A stretch of DNA of 41,221 nt from JAIMBK01 sp040755975 (GCA_040755975.1 JBFLZY010000016.1:1-41221); one strand, 5' to 3'; counted from the first letter of the stretch, positions 23,557 through 32,705 are shown. The notes: generated from the letters alone by a model not told the origin. A program made the numbers and translations.

Positions 23557-24812
23557 ATATTGGGACGACCACGGTTGTCGTCTACTTAATGGATCTGAAT
23601 AGAGGTACGGTAGTGGCAAGCGGCGCCACGACTAATCCCCAGAACGTTTTTGGTGCCGATGTGATTGCCAGGATTACCCACGCGGCCAGCGGACCGCAAG
23701 GGCTGCGCCAGCTGCAGGAGAAAGTTGTTGGTGGCATAAACGGCATCATTGCCCGGCTGAGCCAGGATGCTGAAGTGAACACTGAGGAAATCTACCAGGC
23801 AGTAGTGGTCGGCAACACTACAATGAGCCATTTGTTCTTGGGAATTGACCCCACCTATTTGGCCCAGGCGCCTTTTGTACCCGCTTTTCGGCAGGCGGTC
23901 GAGGTGGAGGCCAGGGAACTGGGGCTGAATATCCTGGGCACGGGAAAAGTGGTGGTTTTACCTAATGTGGCCGGTTATGTAGGTTCGGATACGGTTGGCG
24001 TTATGCTGGCAGCGGGGGTGGATCGCCTTCGGGGAATAAATCTGATCGTGGACATAGGGACGAACGGCGAAATAGTTCTTGTCGGCAAAGACAGAATTCT
24101 CACCTGTTCGACGGCGGCCGGGCCGGCTTTTGAAGGGGCGGAGATCAAATGCGGCATGCGGGCTGCCGAGGGAGCGATCGAGCGTGTCCGCATCTCCACG
24201 GATGTTGAATTGGCTATCATCGGTGGCGGCAAAGCTCGAGGCATATGTGGTTCCGGCCTGATCGACGCGGTGGCCGAAATGTTTAGGACGGGTATTATTG
24301 ATGCCTCCGGGCGGTTGGCAAGCACGACTGCTCAACTCGAAAAGCTGCCGCCCCTCGTGCGGAGGCGTTTGCGCAGGGACGGGCGGGGAAGTGAGTTTGT
24401 TCTGGTTTGGGGCAAGGATTCGGCTACGGGGGAGGATATTGTCCTCTTCCAGCACGATATCCGGGAGTTGCAACTGGCTAAAGGCGCCATTATGGGCGGG
24501 ACACGGATTCTCTTGCGGGAAATGGGGGTTGAACCCAGGGAGATCGACCAGGTTTTGCTCGCCGGGGCTTTCGGCAACCATATTAAAAAAGAAAGCGCAG
24601 TGGGTATCGGGTTAATACCACCTTTACCATTTGAGCGCATCACTGCCATCGGCAACGCCGCGGGCGATGGAGCTAAAATGGCCCTTCTGTCGACGGCGGA
24701 GAGAATGCGAGCGGTTGCCCTGGCCCGGCGAGCAGAGCATATTGAGCTTTCCGGCAGAAAAGAATTTAATGATGAGTTTCTTAAGTCATTATCTTTTGGT
24801 AGTGCTGTTTAA
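23538..24812 (+). CDS. RACo-type corrinoid activator, C-terminal ASKHA ATPase part (frameshifted)
   Basis: Homology starts at about 23541 with LGLAIDIGTTTVVVYLMDLN, the phosphate-1 motif of the ASKHA fold. It continues with VVGNTTMSHLFLGIDP, NLIVDIGTNGEIVLVG, CSTAAGPAFEGAEIKCGMRA and LLAGAFGNHIKKE. Together with the preceding part this gives a complete activator of about 620 residues. In functional homologues GDTxDRC is followed directly by YGLAxDIGTTT. Here one base seems to be missing between the two, so it is either a true frameshift mutation or a sequence error. An open reading extends upstream to 23403 but is not homologous there. Confidence 0.82.
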   Translation: MLGLAIDIGTTTVVVYLMDLNRGTVVASGATTNPQNVFGADVIARITHAASGPQGLRQLQEKVVGGINGIIARLSQDAEVNTEEIYQAVVVGNTTMSHLFLGIDPTYLAQAPFVPAFRQAVEVEARELGLNILGTGKVVVLPNVAGYVGSDTVGVMLAAGVDRLRGINLIVDIGTNGEIVLVGKDRILTCSTAAGPAFEGAEIKCGMRAAEGAIERVRISTDVELAIIGGGKARGICGSGLIDAVAEMFRTGIIDASGRLASTTAQLEKLPPLVRRRLRRDGRGSEFVLVWGKDSATGEDIVLFQHDIRELQLAKGAIMGGTRILLREMGVEPREIDQVLLAGAFGNHIKKESAVGIGLIPPLPFERITAIGNAAGDGAKMALLSTAERMRAVALARRAEHIELSGRKEFNDEFLKSLSFGSAV

Positions 24813-24878
24813 GTAACGGGGAGCATCTGGAGCGTTGAGGGTTTGTACCCTCTGATAGTGGCTTATTTGATAAGAAAG

Positions 24879-24957
24879 AAAGGTTCAAATAGAATGAACC
24901 TTTTTGAACTGCTTTTGAACCGAAAGAAGGAAGGAACATTTTTTGATTTTATTGAAC
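24879..24957 (+). terminator. Terminator hairpin fused to 63-bp repeat, copy 2
   Basis: AAAGGTTCA (24879-24887) pairs perfectly with TGAACCTTT (24895-24903) around a 7-base loop, followed by two more T residues. It lies 67 bases after the activator stop and probably ends the corrinoid operon. The right arm is the beginning of the repeat 24895-24957, which is 61/63 identical to 18746-18808. A smaller hairpin, GAGGGT-TTGT-ACCCTC (24837-24852), lies just before it. Confidence 0.75.
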
Positions 24958-25012
24958 ACTGCTTTTAGGTTATATTAGCAAAATAGTTAGCATTTTTTGT
25001 CGGGGGGACGAC

Positions 25013-26524
25013 ATGAATCTTGCCAACAACCTGGAAAGGTCTGCGTTTTTCTTTCCCGATCGCCCCGCGGTATGTGCGGAAGGTGTGGAAACGACCTATG
25101 CGGAGCTTAACGAACGGGCCAACCGGGTGGCCACCGCGCTCCTCAAAATGGGTGTAAGGCCGGGCGATTTTGTCGGCCTGTGCGCCCCGAACTCGACGGA
25201 CTGGATCGCCTTTTATTTCGGCGTGCTGAAGGCGGGGGCGGTTGCCGTGACCATTTCGCCCCTGCTTACCGGGGACGAGCTGGCAAACCTGCTCAACCAC
25301 GCCAGGCCGGGGGTTATCTTTGCCGATCCGGCGAAGCTGGGGGATCTCGAGCGTTTGAGGGGTACGGCGGGGCTGGAAAAGATCATCTGCCCCGACGGCG
25401 ACCTCGACATGCAGGCCCTTTTGAAATCAGGGTCCGGTTCTTTTCGAGCGATCGACCGGGACCGGACCGACACGGCGGCCATTCTGTACACCGGCGGCAC
25501 CACGGGTGTTCCGAAAGGGGTCATGCTGACCCACGAAAGTATGATCTTTTCCTGCTGGAGCTTGAATTACTACGAGCGTTCCACCGAAGCCGACCGCGCT
25601 TTGTGTTTTCTCCCGTTTAACCACGTTTTCGGTCAGATCCACATCATGAACGGAACGGTGATGAGCGGGGGGTGCGTGGAGCTGCTACCCTCCTTCAATC
25701 TGGAGAAAGTTCTCGAGCTCATGGAGGCGGGGCGGCTGACGAAATTTTTCGCCGTTCCCACGGTCTACATCCGTCTTCTGAACGTCGGCGACCTGGAAAA
25801 AAAGGTTGGCAAACTGCGCTACTGCTTTTCTGCGGCGGCCAGCATCTCGATGGAGATCGTCAGGCAGTGGAAGGAAAGGACGGGCATAACCATTGCGGAG
25901 TCTTACGGGATGACGGAGGCGATGCCCGTTACTTACAACCATTACTACCGGCACGTGGTCGGGTCGGTGGGGCAGGTTGTCCACGGGGTGGAGGTCCAGA
26001 TCAGAGACACGGCGGGAAATATCCTGGAGGAAGGAAAGGAGGGTGAAATCTGCATCCGGGGCCCGAACGTGATGAAGGCCTACCTGAATAATCCTGCGGA
26101 AACCCGCTCCGCCTTCTGGGAAGGAGGCTGGTTGCGGTCCGGGGACGTCGGTTTCTTTGACTCCAACGGCTACCTGTACATCGTCGACCGCATCAAGGAC
26201 CTCATTATCACCGGAGGGGAAAACGTCTATCCCCGGGAGGTGGAGGAGGTGATCTATACCCGGCCGGAGGTGGAGGAGTGCGCGGTCGTCGGGCTTCCCG
26301 ACAAGGAGTGGGGCGAACGGGTGACGGCTTTCATCAAAACGAAGCAGGACCGGTCTTTTTCGCCCGAGGAACTGAAGTCTTACTTAAAGTCCAGGCTCGC
26401 GCCCTTTAAAGTACCCAAGGAGTTCATTGTCACCGGTGAGATACCCAAGAGTTCCACGGGCAAGATTCTGAAGCGGGAGCTCAAAAAGAGGTTTGCGGAG
26501 GGCGGTGAGCGCTTTTCGGAGTGA
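25013..26524 (+). CDS. AMP-dependent acyl-CoA ligase (third copy)
   Basis: This 503-residue adenylate-forming ligase has YTGGTTGVPKG at 159-169 (Gly in place of the usual Ser at the third position), ESYGMTEAMP near 300, a hinge with GGENVYPREVEE near 405 and KSSTGKILKREL at the C-terminus. GGGGGG lies 7 bases before ATG 25013. It stands alone between repeat copy 2 and the ABC importer, so its substrate may be what that importer brings in. GC-rich codon use matches the main genome type. Confidence 0.9.
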   Translation: MNLANNLERSAFFFPDRPAVCAEGVETTYAELNERANRVATALLKMGVRPGDFVGLCAPNSTDWIAFYFGVLKAGAVAVTISPLLTGDELANLLNHARPGVIFADPAKLGDLERLRGTAGLEKIICPDGDLDMQALLKSGSGSFRAIDRDRTDTAAILYTGGTTGVPKGVMLTHESMIFSCWSLNYYERSTEADRALCFLPFNHVFGQIHIMNGTVMSGGCVELLPSFNLEKVLELMEAGRLTKFFAVPTVYIRLLNVGDLEKKVGKLRYCFSAAASISMEIVRQWKERTGITIAESYGMTEAMPVTYNHYYRHVVGSVGQVVHGVEVQIRDTAGNILEEGKEGEICIRGPNVMKAYLNNPAETRSAFWEGGWLRSGDVGFFDSNGYLYIVDRIKDLIITGGENVYPREVEEVIYTRPEVEECAVVGLPDKEWGERVTAFIKTKQDRSFSPEELKSYLKSRLAPFKVPKEFIVTGEIPKSSTGKILKRELKKRFAEGGERFSE

Positions 26525-26631
26525 GCAAAAGTTATGCCGGGCCAGCGTTGAACGTTTTTGACCGTCCAAAGAGGCGGCATTTTGAAGTGCGAACGGCTAG
26601 TTCAGACATCTGAAAGTAAATTTTAAAAAGA

Positions 26632-26660
26632 TTGACAAAAAATTTGATTAAAAAAATAAG
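26632..26660 (+). promoter_or_regulatory. Candidate promoter of the ABC importer operon
   Basis: TTGACA at 26632-26637 is a perfect -35. The -10 is weak (AAATAA around 26653-26658 at 15-base spacing). AGGAGGGAG at 26662-26670 serves the first gene. The AT-rich stretch 26610-26660 contrasts with the GC-rich surroundings. Confidence 0.4.
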
Positions 26661-26675
26661 CAGGAGGGAGTTAGA

Positions 26676-27938
26676 ATGAAAAATAAGAGGTTTATATTGC
26701 CGGCGATTTGTCTGGCCGTGCTTATGATTTTAGCCCTTGTAGCCGGCTGCGCCCAGAAGTCCGCGCCTCCGGCCGCCCAGGCGCCAGCCAAAGATGCGGC
26801 CAAGGACAAGATCAGGATCGGTCTCGCCATTTCCCTTTCCGGTCCTATTGCACCGGTGGTCAGTACCGCCAGCGGGCCTGTTTACGATATGTGGGTCAAA
26901 GAGGTCAACGCCCAGGGCGGGATATACGTAAAAGAGTACGGGAAGAAGCTCCCTGTGGAGCTGATCAAGTACGACGATAAGTCCGATCAGGGCACGATGA
27001 CAAAATTGCTGGAGAAGCTGATCCTGGAAGACAAGGTCGACTTCATCCTTCCTCCGACGGGCACCGCTTTGCTCTACGCCGCCGCTCCCATCGCCAACAA
27101 GCACGGGTACATCCTGATCGGCGGTCCCGGCGGGGCTGCAAAGCTTCACGAGATTATGCCCGACCTGCCGTACGTCTTTCAGGTGCTGAATTTTTCCGAA
27201 ACCCAGATGCCCGTTCTGGCCCAAATCTATAAGGAACTCGGGATAAAAACGGCCGCCGTGGTCCGGCACGAGGATCTGCACGGCATTGAATACGCAAACG
27301 TGGCGATTCCGGAATTCAAGAAAGCGGGAATCGACGTCAAGATGTACAAGAACTTCCCCCTTGGGACGAAGGACCTCTCTCCCTTTTTGAAGGAAGCCAA
27401 GGCGCTCGGCGTTGACGCCTTCGTCGGGTTCACCTACCCGGAAGAAACCATGCTGCTCACCCAGCAGGCGATTGAGCTGGGGATCAACTTCAAGGCGTTC
27501 TTCTTGAGCGTCTTCCCGTATTCTCCGGAGTACAGGAACGCGTTCGGCGCGCAGGTGATCGAAGGGGTCATGGGCGGCGGAGCATGGAACGCGAAAAGCT
27601 CCCCCGGAGCAAAAGAGTTTATCGACCTCTACAAAAAACATTATAACAAAGAGCCCGATGACTACTGGGGCCAGTTCTACTACTACTGCTCGCTCCAGCA
27701 TTTCCAGAAAGCCATCGAGGAGGCCGGGACCCTCGATCAGGCAAAGATAAGGGATATTCTGGCCACAAAGGCGTTCGACACGTACCTTGGGCCGTTTAAG
27801 TACGACCAGGACCGGTTCTTCAGGGGTCACCTCGGCCAGATCGGCCAGTGGCAAAAAGGCGTGTACGAAGTCGTCGACCCGGGCAAGAACCGCACCGCGC
27901 CTCCCATCCTGAAGCCCGATTGGCCGAAGAAGAGGTAG
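26676..27938 (+). CDS. Branched-chain-amino-acid-type ABC transporter, substrate-binding lipoprotein
   Basis: This 420-residue periplasmic-binding-protein type I (Peripla_BP_6, LivK-like) has a lipoprotein signal peptide with lipobox LVAGC, giving Cys25 as the lipidated residue, followed by an Ala/Pro-rich tether. The mature part shows RIGLAISLSGPIAP, VELIKYDDKSDQGT and VDAFVGFTYPEE. It delivers ligand to the permeases encoded downstream. Proteins of this class in anaerobic aromatic degraders often bind aromatic acids rather than leucine; that is inference from the surrounding ligases. A 117-base gap with a GC hairpin separates it from the permease genes. Confidence 0.92.
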   Translation: MKNKRFILPAICLAVLMILALVAGCAQKSAPPAAQAPAKDAAKDKIRIGLAISLSGPIAPVVSTASGPVYDMWVKEVNAQGGIYVKEYGKKLPVELIKYDDKSDQGTMTKLLEKLILEDKVDFILPPTGTALLYAAAPIANKHGYILIGGPGGAAKLHEIMPDLPYVFQVLNFSETQMPVLAQIYKELGIKTAAVVRHEDLHGIEYANVAIPEFKKAGIDVKMYKNFPLGTKDLSPFLKEAKALGVDAFVGFTYPEETMLLTQQAIELGINFKAFFLSVFPYSPEYRNAFGAQVIEGVMGGGAWNAKSSPGAKEFIDLYKKHYNKEPDDYWGQFYYYCSLQHFQKAIEEAGTLDQAKIRDILATKAFDTYLGPFKYDQDRFFRGHLGQIGQWQKGVYEVVDPGKNRTAPPILKPDWPKKR

Positions 27939-27972
27939 GCAGGTTTGGTTTTTTGCCGCGGCCGGTAAAGTT

Positions 27973-28022
27973 GGCGGGCCGTCTGAAACCAAGAAAATCC
28001 GCGGGCTTTAAGGCGGCCCGCC
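27973..28022 (+). terminator. GC-rich intercistronic hairpin (possible attenuator)
   Basis: GGCGGGCCG (27973-27981) pairs with CGGCCCGCC (28014-28022) across a 32-base loop, with no T-run after it. Such hairpins between a binding-protein gene and its permeases usually protect the 5' message or reduce downstream expression, giving excess binding protein. Confidence 0.5.
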
Positions 28023-28055
28023 GCTTAAAAAACATCAGATAGGAGTTGCCGGCAA

Positions 28056-28925
28056 ATGATCGTCAAAATTCTGGACATAGTCGTCGGCGGTATGCTGCTG
28101 GGCGGTATCTACGCGCTGATTGCCGTCGGGCTCAGCCTGCAGTACGGGGTGGCCCGGGTGCTGAACGTTTCCCACGGTGAGTTCATCATGCTGGGAGCTT
28201 TTCTTACCTGGTCACTGTATACCTTATTTCACGTCAATCCCATTCTTTCGCTGGTTATCTGCGGCCCGCTTGTTTTTATCATCGGCTTTCTTTTGTACAG
28301 GACTGTTTACCGGAAAATACGCATCTCGGCGGGGTCGCCGGAGGTTTTCGAGGGCAATTCCATGCTTGCCTCCTTCGGCCTTCTCTTCATCATCCAGAAC
28401 GTGGCCATCTTGATCTGGGGGGCCGGCATGCGGGGGTACTCCTACCTGGCCGTTCCGGTCAGCCTGGGAGGGGCCGAGTTCGCGACCAACCGGCTGGTGA
28501 TGCTGTCTTTTGCGGTGCTCATCTGTTTTCTCTTTTACCTTTTTTTGACCCGCACCCGCCTGGGGAAGGCGATCCGGGCTGCCGCCCAGGACCCGGCGGC
28601 GGCCGGGCTCATGGGAGTGAACGTCAACCAGGTGCTGGCCCTGTGCTTCGGCCTGGGCACCTTGATGGCCGGTCTGGCCGGCTCGCTCTTGAGCATGTCC
28701 TATATGATTCACCCCACCATGGGCTTCGAGTACACGATTATAGCCATCATCGTGGTCGTTCTGGGAGGGCTGGGCAGTATTCAGGGAAGTTTCCTGGGGG
28801 GTTTTCTTTTGGGTCTTGTCGGTACGGTGGTTACATACCTCGAGCCGGGTTTGTCCATGGTGGCGTACTATGTTCTCTTTATGATCCTCCTCCTCGTTAA
28901 ACCGGCGGGCCTTTTGGGGAGGTAA
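28056..28925 (+). CDS. ABC transporter permease, LivH type
   Basis: This 289-residue integral membrane protein has about 8 hydrophobic segments. The LivH signature GMLLGGIYALIAVGLSLQYG at the N-terminus, LNVSHGEFIMLGAF, and the C-terminal IVVVLGGLGSIQGSFLGGFL and GLVGT region are clear. TAGGAGT precedes ATG 28056. It pairs with the LivM-type permease to form the translocation path. Confidence 0.93.
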   Translation: MIVKILDIVVGGMLLGGIYALIAVGLSLQYGVARVLNVSHGEFIMLGAFLTWSLYTLFHVNPILSLVICGPLVFIIGFLLYRTVYRKIRISAGSPEVFEGNSMLASFGLLFIIQNVAILIWGAGMRGYSYLAVPVSLGGAEFATNRLVMLSFAVLICFLFYLFLTRTRLGKAIRAAAQDPAAAGLMGVNVNQVLALCFGLGTLMAGLAGSLLSMSYMIHPTMGFEYTIIAIIVVVLGGLGSIQGSFLGGFLLGLVGTVVTYLEPGLSMVAYYVLFMILLLVKPAGLLGR

Positions 28926-28927
28926 GC

Positions 28928-29902
28928 GTGGTGAGCCGTTATCTGCCGAAATTTGGGAAGCAGGACAGGCCGGGGCTGTACAGGCTGGTCTTTTCGGCGG
29001 CAGTTATCCTGTTGCTGATGATCCTGCCCTTTTCCGTCTCAAAGTACACCGTAGTGTTGCTCAGCACCATCATGATGTATGTTGTCATCACGGTCAGCTG
29101 GACTCTTTTTTCCGGTTCCACGCGCTACATCTCCCTGGCATCGGCGGCTTTTTTCGGGATTGGTGTGTATACGGCGGCCGTTTTCGGAAGAGCGTTGCCC
29201 CTCCCGGTGGTGATCGCTATCGGCGGGCTTCTCAGTTTCTGCCTGGCCCTGATTATCGGAGCCCTCACGCTGAGGCTGAGGGGAATCTACTTCGCAATGT
29301 TCACGCTGGGAATTGTAGAGTTTATCGTCACTTTTCTCCGGTGGTGGGAGGCAAAATTTTCCGGCACGGTCGGCAGGGTGGTTGTTTCTGTCGATTATAC
29401 AATAGTGTATTACGTTATGCTTGCAATTTTCCTGGTTTTGATGCTCACCGTCCATTTTCTTGAGCGTTCGAAGTTCGGCCTGGCCTTGAAGGGTATCGGG
29501 GAATGCGAAGAGGCGGCCGCCCATGCGGGCGTGAATACTACCAGGCTGAAGGTCGTTACCTTTGCCGTCAGCGCCTTTTTCATCGGGGCGACGGGGGTAA
29601 TCATGGCCACGCGCTGGACGTACATCGACCCGAAGATCGCCTTCAACCTTCAGTATTCTTTTTTGCCCGTGGTCATGGCCATTATCGGCGGAATGGGCCA
29701 GCTCTACGGACCGATTATCGGAGCGGTGTTTTTCACCTACCTGGAAGAGTTCCTGATTACGAGACTCCCCTATCACTACATGCTGATTTTCGGCGTCATT
29801 ATGGTGGCGGCAATCCTGTACCTGCCCGAAGGTCTGACCGGCCTGGTCCAAAAATGGTGGAAGAGAGGTTCGGAAGGCAAAAATGCGCATTTTGGAGGTT
29901 GA
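28928..29902 (+). CDS. ABC transporter permease, LivM type
   Basis: This 324-residue membrane protein has YISLASAAFFGIGVYTAA, LTLRLRGIYFAMFTLG and MAIIGGMGQLYGPIIGAVFF, the LivM family pattern. The start is GTG 28928 with GGGGAGG just upstream; GTG 28931 is also possible. It begins 2 bases after the LivH-type gene and its end overlaps the ATPase gene by 20 bases. Confidence 0.92.
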   Translation: MVSRYLPKFGKQDRPGLYRLVFSAAVILLLMILPFSVSKYTVVLLSTIMMYVVITVSWTLFSGSTRYISLASAAFFGIGVYTAAVFGRALPLPVVIAIGGLLSFCLALIIGALTLRLRGIYFAMFTLGIVEFIVTFLRWWEAKFSGTVGRVVVSVDYTIVYYVMLAIFLVLMLTVHFLERSKFGLALKGIGECEEAAAHAGVNTTRLKVVTFAVSAFFIGATGVIMATRWTYIDPKIAFNLQYSFLPVVMAIIGGMGQLYGPIIGAVFFTYLEEFLITRLPYHYMLIFGVIMVAAILYLPEGLTGLVQKWWKRGSEGKNAHFGG

Positions 29903-30608
29903 AGGGCTTACCAGGTGTTTCGGCGGGCTGGTGGCGGTGTCCCGCGTTGACTTTTTTGTGCAGCGGGGGGAAATCGTCGGCCTGATCGGTCCGAACGGGG
30001 CCGGAAAAACCACGGTTTTCAACGTGATCTCGGGGGCCCTTGTTCCCGATGCGGGAACGATTAAATTTAAAGGCAGAAAAATAAACGGGTTGAAACCGCA
30101 CCAGATCTGCCGGATGGGAGTGGCGAGGACTTTTCAGTCGGTAAAGGTTTTTCCCGGCCTGACTGTTTACCAGAACGTATTAATGGGCGCGCTGTTCGGC
30201 AGGGAAGCGGACGCTTCGTACCCGGAGGCCGAAAGGGAAGCCCTTGACCTGCTGGAGTTTGTGGGGCTGGCGGACGCCGGGGGAGCTTACGCTAGGGATC
30301 TGACCCTGGTCAGCCAGAAGCGGCTGGAAGTGGCCAGGGCGCTGGCCACCGGGCCGGAACTGCTGCTGCTCGACGAGCTGATGGCCGGTTTAAACCCCGC
30401 GGAGGTTGCTCAGACCATGGATCTGGTGCTCAAGATCCGGGAAAAGGGAGTTACGGTTTTGATGATTGAACACGTGATGAAAGCGATTATGAATGTCTGC
30501 GAGCGGATTATCGCCCTTCATTACGGGGAGAAGATTGCCGAGGGAACGCCCGCGGAAATTGCCGCCAACAGGCAGGTTATCGAAACATACCTGGGGGAGT
30601 GGAAGTAG
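29883..30608 (+). CDS. ABC transporter ATP-binding protein, LivG type
   Basis: This 241-residue ATPase has Walker A GPNGAGKTT near residues 35-43, a Q-loop in VARTFQSVKVF, Walker B ELLLLDELMAGLNP and switch histidine in MIEHVMKAI. The ABC signature, usually LSGGQ or LSYGQ, reads LTLVSQKRLEVARA here, so the SGGQ core is not recognisable. The LivF-type partner keeps a canonical signature. It starts inside the LivM-type gene behind GGAAGG. It probably hydrolyses ATP together with LivF at one canonical and one degenerate site. Confidence 0.92.
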   Translation: MRILEVEGLTRCFGGLVAVSRVDFFVQRGEIVGLIGPNGAGKTTVFNVISGALVPDAGTIKFKGRKINGLKPHQICRMGVARTFQSVKVFPGLTVYQNVLMGALFGREADASYPEAEREALDLLEFVGLADAGGAYARDLTLVSQKRLEVARALATGPELLLLDELMAGLNPAEVAQTMDLVLKIREKGVTVLMIEHVMKAIMNVCERIIALHYGEKIAEGTPAEIAANRQVIETYLGEWK

Positions 30609-30611
30609 GTT

Positions 30612-31316
30612 ATGCTGGAAGTCGACAATCTCCATTCCTGTTACGGAAAGGTGCAGGTTTTATGGGGCGTTTCCCTGCAGATAAGGGAGGGGGAAATAGT
30701 TGCCCTCGTCGGTGCCAACGGAGCGGGCAAGACCACGCTTTTAAACACCATCTCCGGCCTGCTGCCGCCCGCCGCGGGCAGCGTGACCTTTACCGGCAGG
30801 CGGGTCGACGGGCTGGCGCCCCACCTGATTGTGGAAATGGGTATTTCTTACGTCCCTCAGGGGGGAAGGCTTTTTCCCGATATGACGGTCCGGGAGAACC
30901 TGGAACTGGGGGCTTACCCAGACCGGGCCTGGAAAAAGAGAGAAGAAACGCTAAATCAACTTTACCGGCTTTTTCCCAGGCTGAAGGAGAGAGAAAGGCA
31001 GCTGGCCAGAACGCTCAGCGGCGGCGAGCAGCAGATGCTGGCCATGGCCCGTTGCCTGATGGCGCTGCCGAAGCTGTGCATCATCGATGAGATGTCGTAC
31101 GGCCTGGCGCCGCGGCTGGTGCTGGAGGTTTTCCAGATTATCAGGTCTTTGCGCGACCAGGGAATTACCGTTCTTTTAATTGAACAGAACGTGCAGCATA
31201 CCCTGGAGATTGCCGACCGCGCCTACGTTCTGGAAAACGGCCGGGTGGTTCTGGAAGGAGCCAGCGGGGAGCTTCTGCAAAGCGACTACGTAAGGGAGGC
31301 TTACCTGGGAATGTAG
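30612..31316 (+). CDS. ABC transporter ATP-binding protein, LivF type
   Basis: This 234-residue ATPase has Walker A GANGAGKTT, signature LSGGEQQMLAMARCLM, Walker B LCIIDEMSYGLAP and a final switch region VLLIEQNVQH. It starts 3 bases after the LivG-type stop. It is the last gene of the importer operon. No terminator is evident in the following 213 bases, which contain G/A-rich imperfect repeats near 31330-31370. Confidence 0.93.
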   Translation: MLEVDNLHSCYGKVQVLWGVSLQIREGEIVALVGANGAGKTTLLNTISGLLPPAAGSVTFTGRRVDGLAPHLIVEMGISYVPQGGRLFPDMTVRENLELGAYPDRAWKKREETLNQLYRLFPRLKERERQLARTLSGGEQQMLAMARCLMALPKLCIIDEMSYGLAPRLVLEVFQIIRSLRDQGITVLLIEQNVQHTLEIADRAYVLENGRVVLEGASGELLQSDYVREAYLGM

Positions 31317-31529
31317 TCCGGCTGCAATTGAGAAGCGGGAGGTGAGAAGTTGGAGGTGGGATTGGAAGTTCTCGCTTCGCTTCCAGCATTCCGTCTTTTA
31401 GCTTTCGATTGCCCGGTTGGCTCCGCGGCGGGCTGGGACCGGTCGGCGCGCGCGGAGTTCTTAAGCAAGCCGGATGATTCCGGCCGGAAGTGAGACATTA
31501 ACTATTTTCTAAAGGGGAGGGTTTTTATA

Positions 31530-32684
31530 GTGTACTCAATTACGAGGACCTCGCCCATCTTGTTTGGCGCGGGCGTCAGCGGGCAGACCGGGGAAAAGGT
31601 AAGGGAGCTGGGGTGCAGAAAGGTTATTCTGGTTACCGACAAAGGAATCAAGGACGCCGGAATTGCCGGCGGGGTGTTGAAAAGCCTGAAGGAAGCGGGA
31701 ATAGAAACGTTTCTTTACGACGGCATCCTGCCGGACCCGACCGACGGCATAATTGAAGAGGCCGCAGCCGTTGCCAGGAACGAGGGGGTTGACGGGGTTG
31801 TGGCGGTCGGCGGCGGGAGCGTGATGGACGCCGCGAAGGGGGTTAACGTTTTACTCACGAACCCGCCTCCGATTTCGCGGTATTACGGCGTGAACGTGCC
31901 GCAAAACCCCGGGAAGGTGCTGGTTTTACTTCCCACCACGGCCGGAACGGGAAGCGAAGTGACGTGCATTTCCGTCGTTACGGACACCCAAAACAACAGG
32001 AAGATCGGCGTAATCGGGGCAAACTGCATGGCCACCCTGGTCATCGTCGACCCGGAGCTTACCCTTAAGATGCCTCCTTCGCTGACGGCGGCGACGGGTA
32101 TGGACGCTTTTTCGCACGCCGCCGAGGCCCTCACTTCGGCCCTGGCCAACCCGGTGGCCGACATCCTGGCGGAAAAGGCCGTCGCCCTGGTAAGCCAGTA
32201 TCTCCCGAGGGCGGTCAAAGACGGCTCGGACCTCGAAGCAAGAACGCAGTTGTCTTTAGCTGCCATGATTTCCGGAATTGCTTTTAACGACGCATTGCCC
32301 CACCTGGGCCACGCGATCGCCCACACGCTCGGGGCGCGCTTTCACATCCCCCACGGGGTTGCCTGTGCGGCAGTCCTTCCCGAGGTTATCGAGTATGCCG
32401 TCGATGTGGCCCCGGAGAAAGTTAGAATTATCGGAAAGGCTATGGGACTGAAACTGGATGACGGGGCGCCGGACCGCGAGGTTGCCGGAAAAGTTGCCGG
32501 TGCCGTTAAGGATCTCCGCGCCGGGGTGGGCATGCCCGCTCTTAAGGACCTGAAGATTGAAGAGCAGGCTCTTTACGGTCTTGCCCCGGACGTTCTGAAG
32601 GATGACTGCGCTGCTTTCGTTCCCAGGGAGACGACCGCGGAAATGGTTCGGGAAGTCTTGCGCGCCGCTTACGGGCGCGGATAA
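31530..32684 (+). CDS. Iron-containing alcohol dehydrogenase
   Basis: This 384-residue group III (Fe-ADH) enzyme interconverts an alcohol and an aldehyde with NAD(P). The cofactor motif GVVAVGGGSVMDAAKG lies near residues 90-105. Metal ligands are in GMDAFSHAAEALTS (Asp and His) and in HLGHAIAHTLGARFHIPHG. The start is GTG 31530 behind AAGGGGAGGG. It lies 21 bases upstream of the aldehyde oxidoreductase, so the pair can oxidise alcohol to acid in two steps, or run in reverse to reduce an acid. Its substrate might be an aromatic alcohol. Confidence 0.92.
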   Translation: MYSITRTSPILFGAGVSGQTGEKVRELGCRKVILVTDKGIKDAGIAGGVLKSLKEAGIETFLYDGILPDPTDGIIEEAAAVARNEGVDGVVAVGGGSVMDAAKGVNVLLTNPPPISRYYGVNVPQNPGKVLVLLPTTAGTGSEVTCISVVTDTQNNRKIGVIGANCMATLVIVDPELTLKMPPSLTAATGMDAFSHAAEALTSALANPVADILAEKAVALVSQYLPRAVKDGSDLEARTQLSLAAMISGIAFNDALPHLGHAIAHTLGARFHIPHGVACAAVLPEVIEYAVDVAPEKVRIIGKAMGLKLDDGAPDREVAGKVAGAVKDLRAGVGMPALKDLKIEEQALYGLAPDVLKDDCAAFVPRETTAEMVREVLRAAYGRG

Positions 32685-32705
32685 AAAATCGGGAGGGATG
32701 ATTAG

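Noticed and set aside
26730..27992. 420-codon antisense frame opposite the binding-protein gene
   Set aside because: Same reason: shadow of a GC-rich gene with a well-supported lipoprotein on the sense strand.
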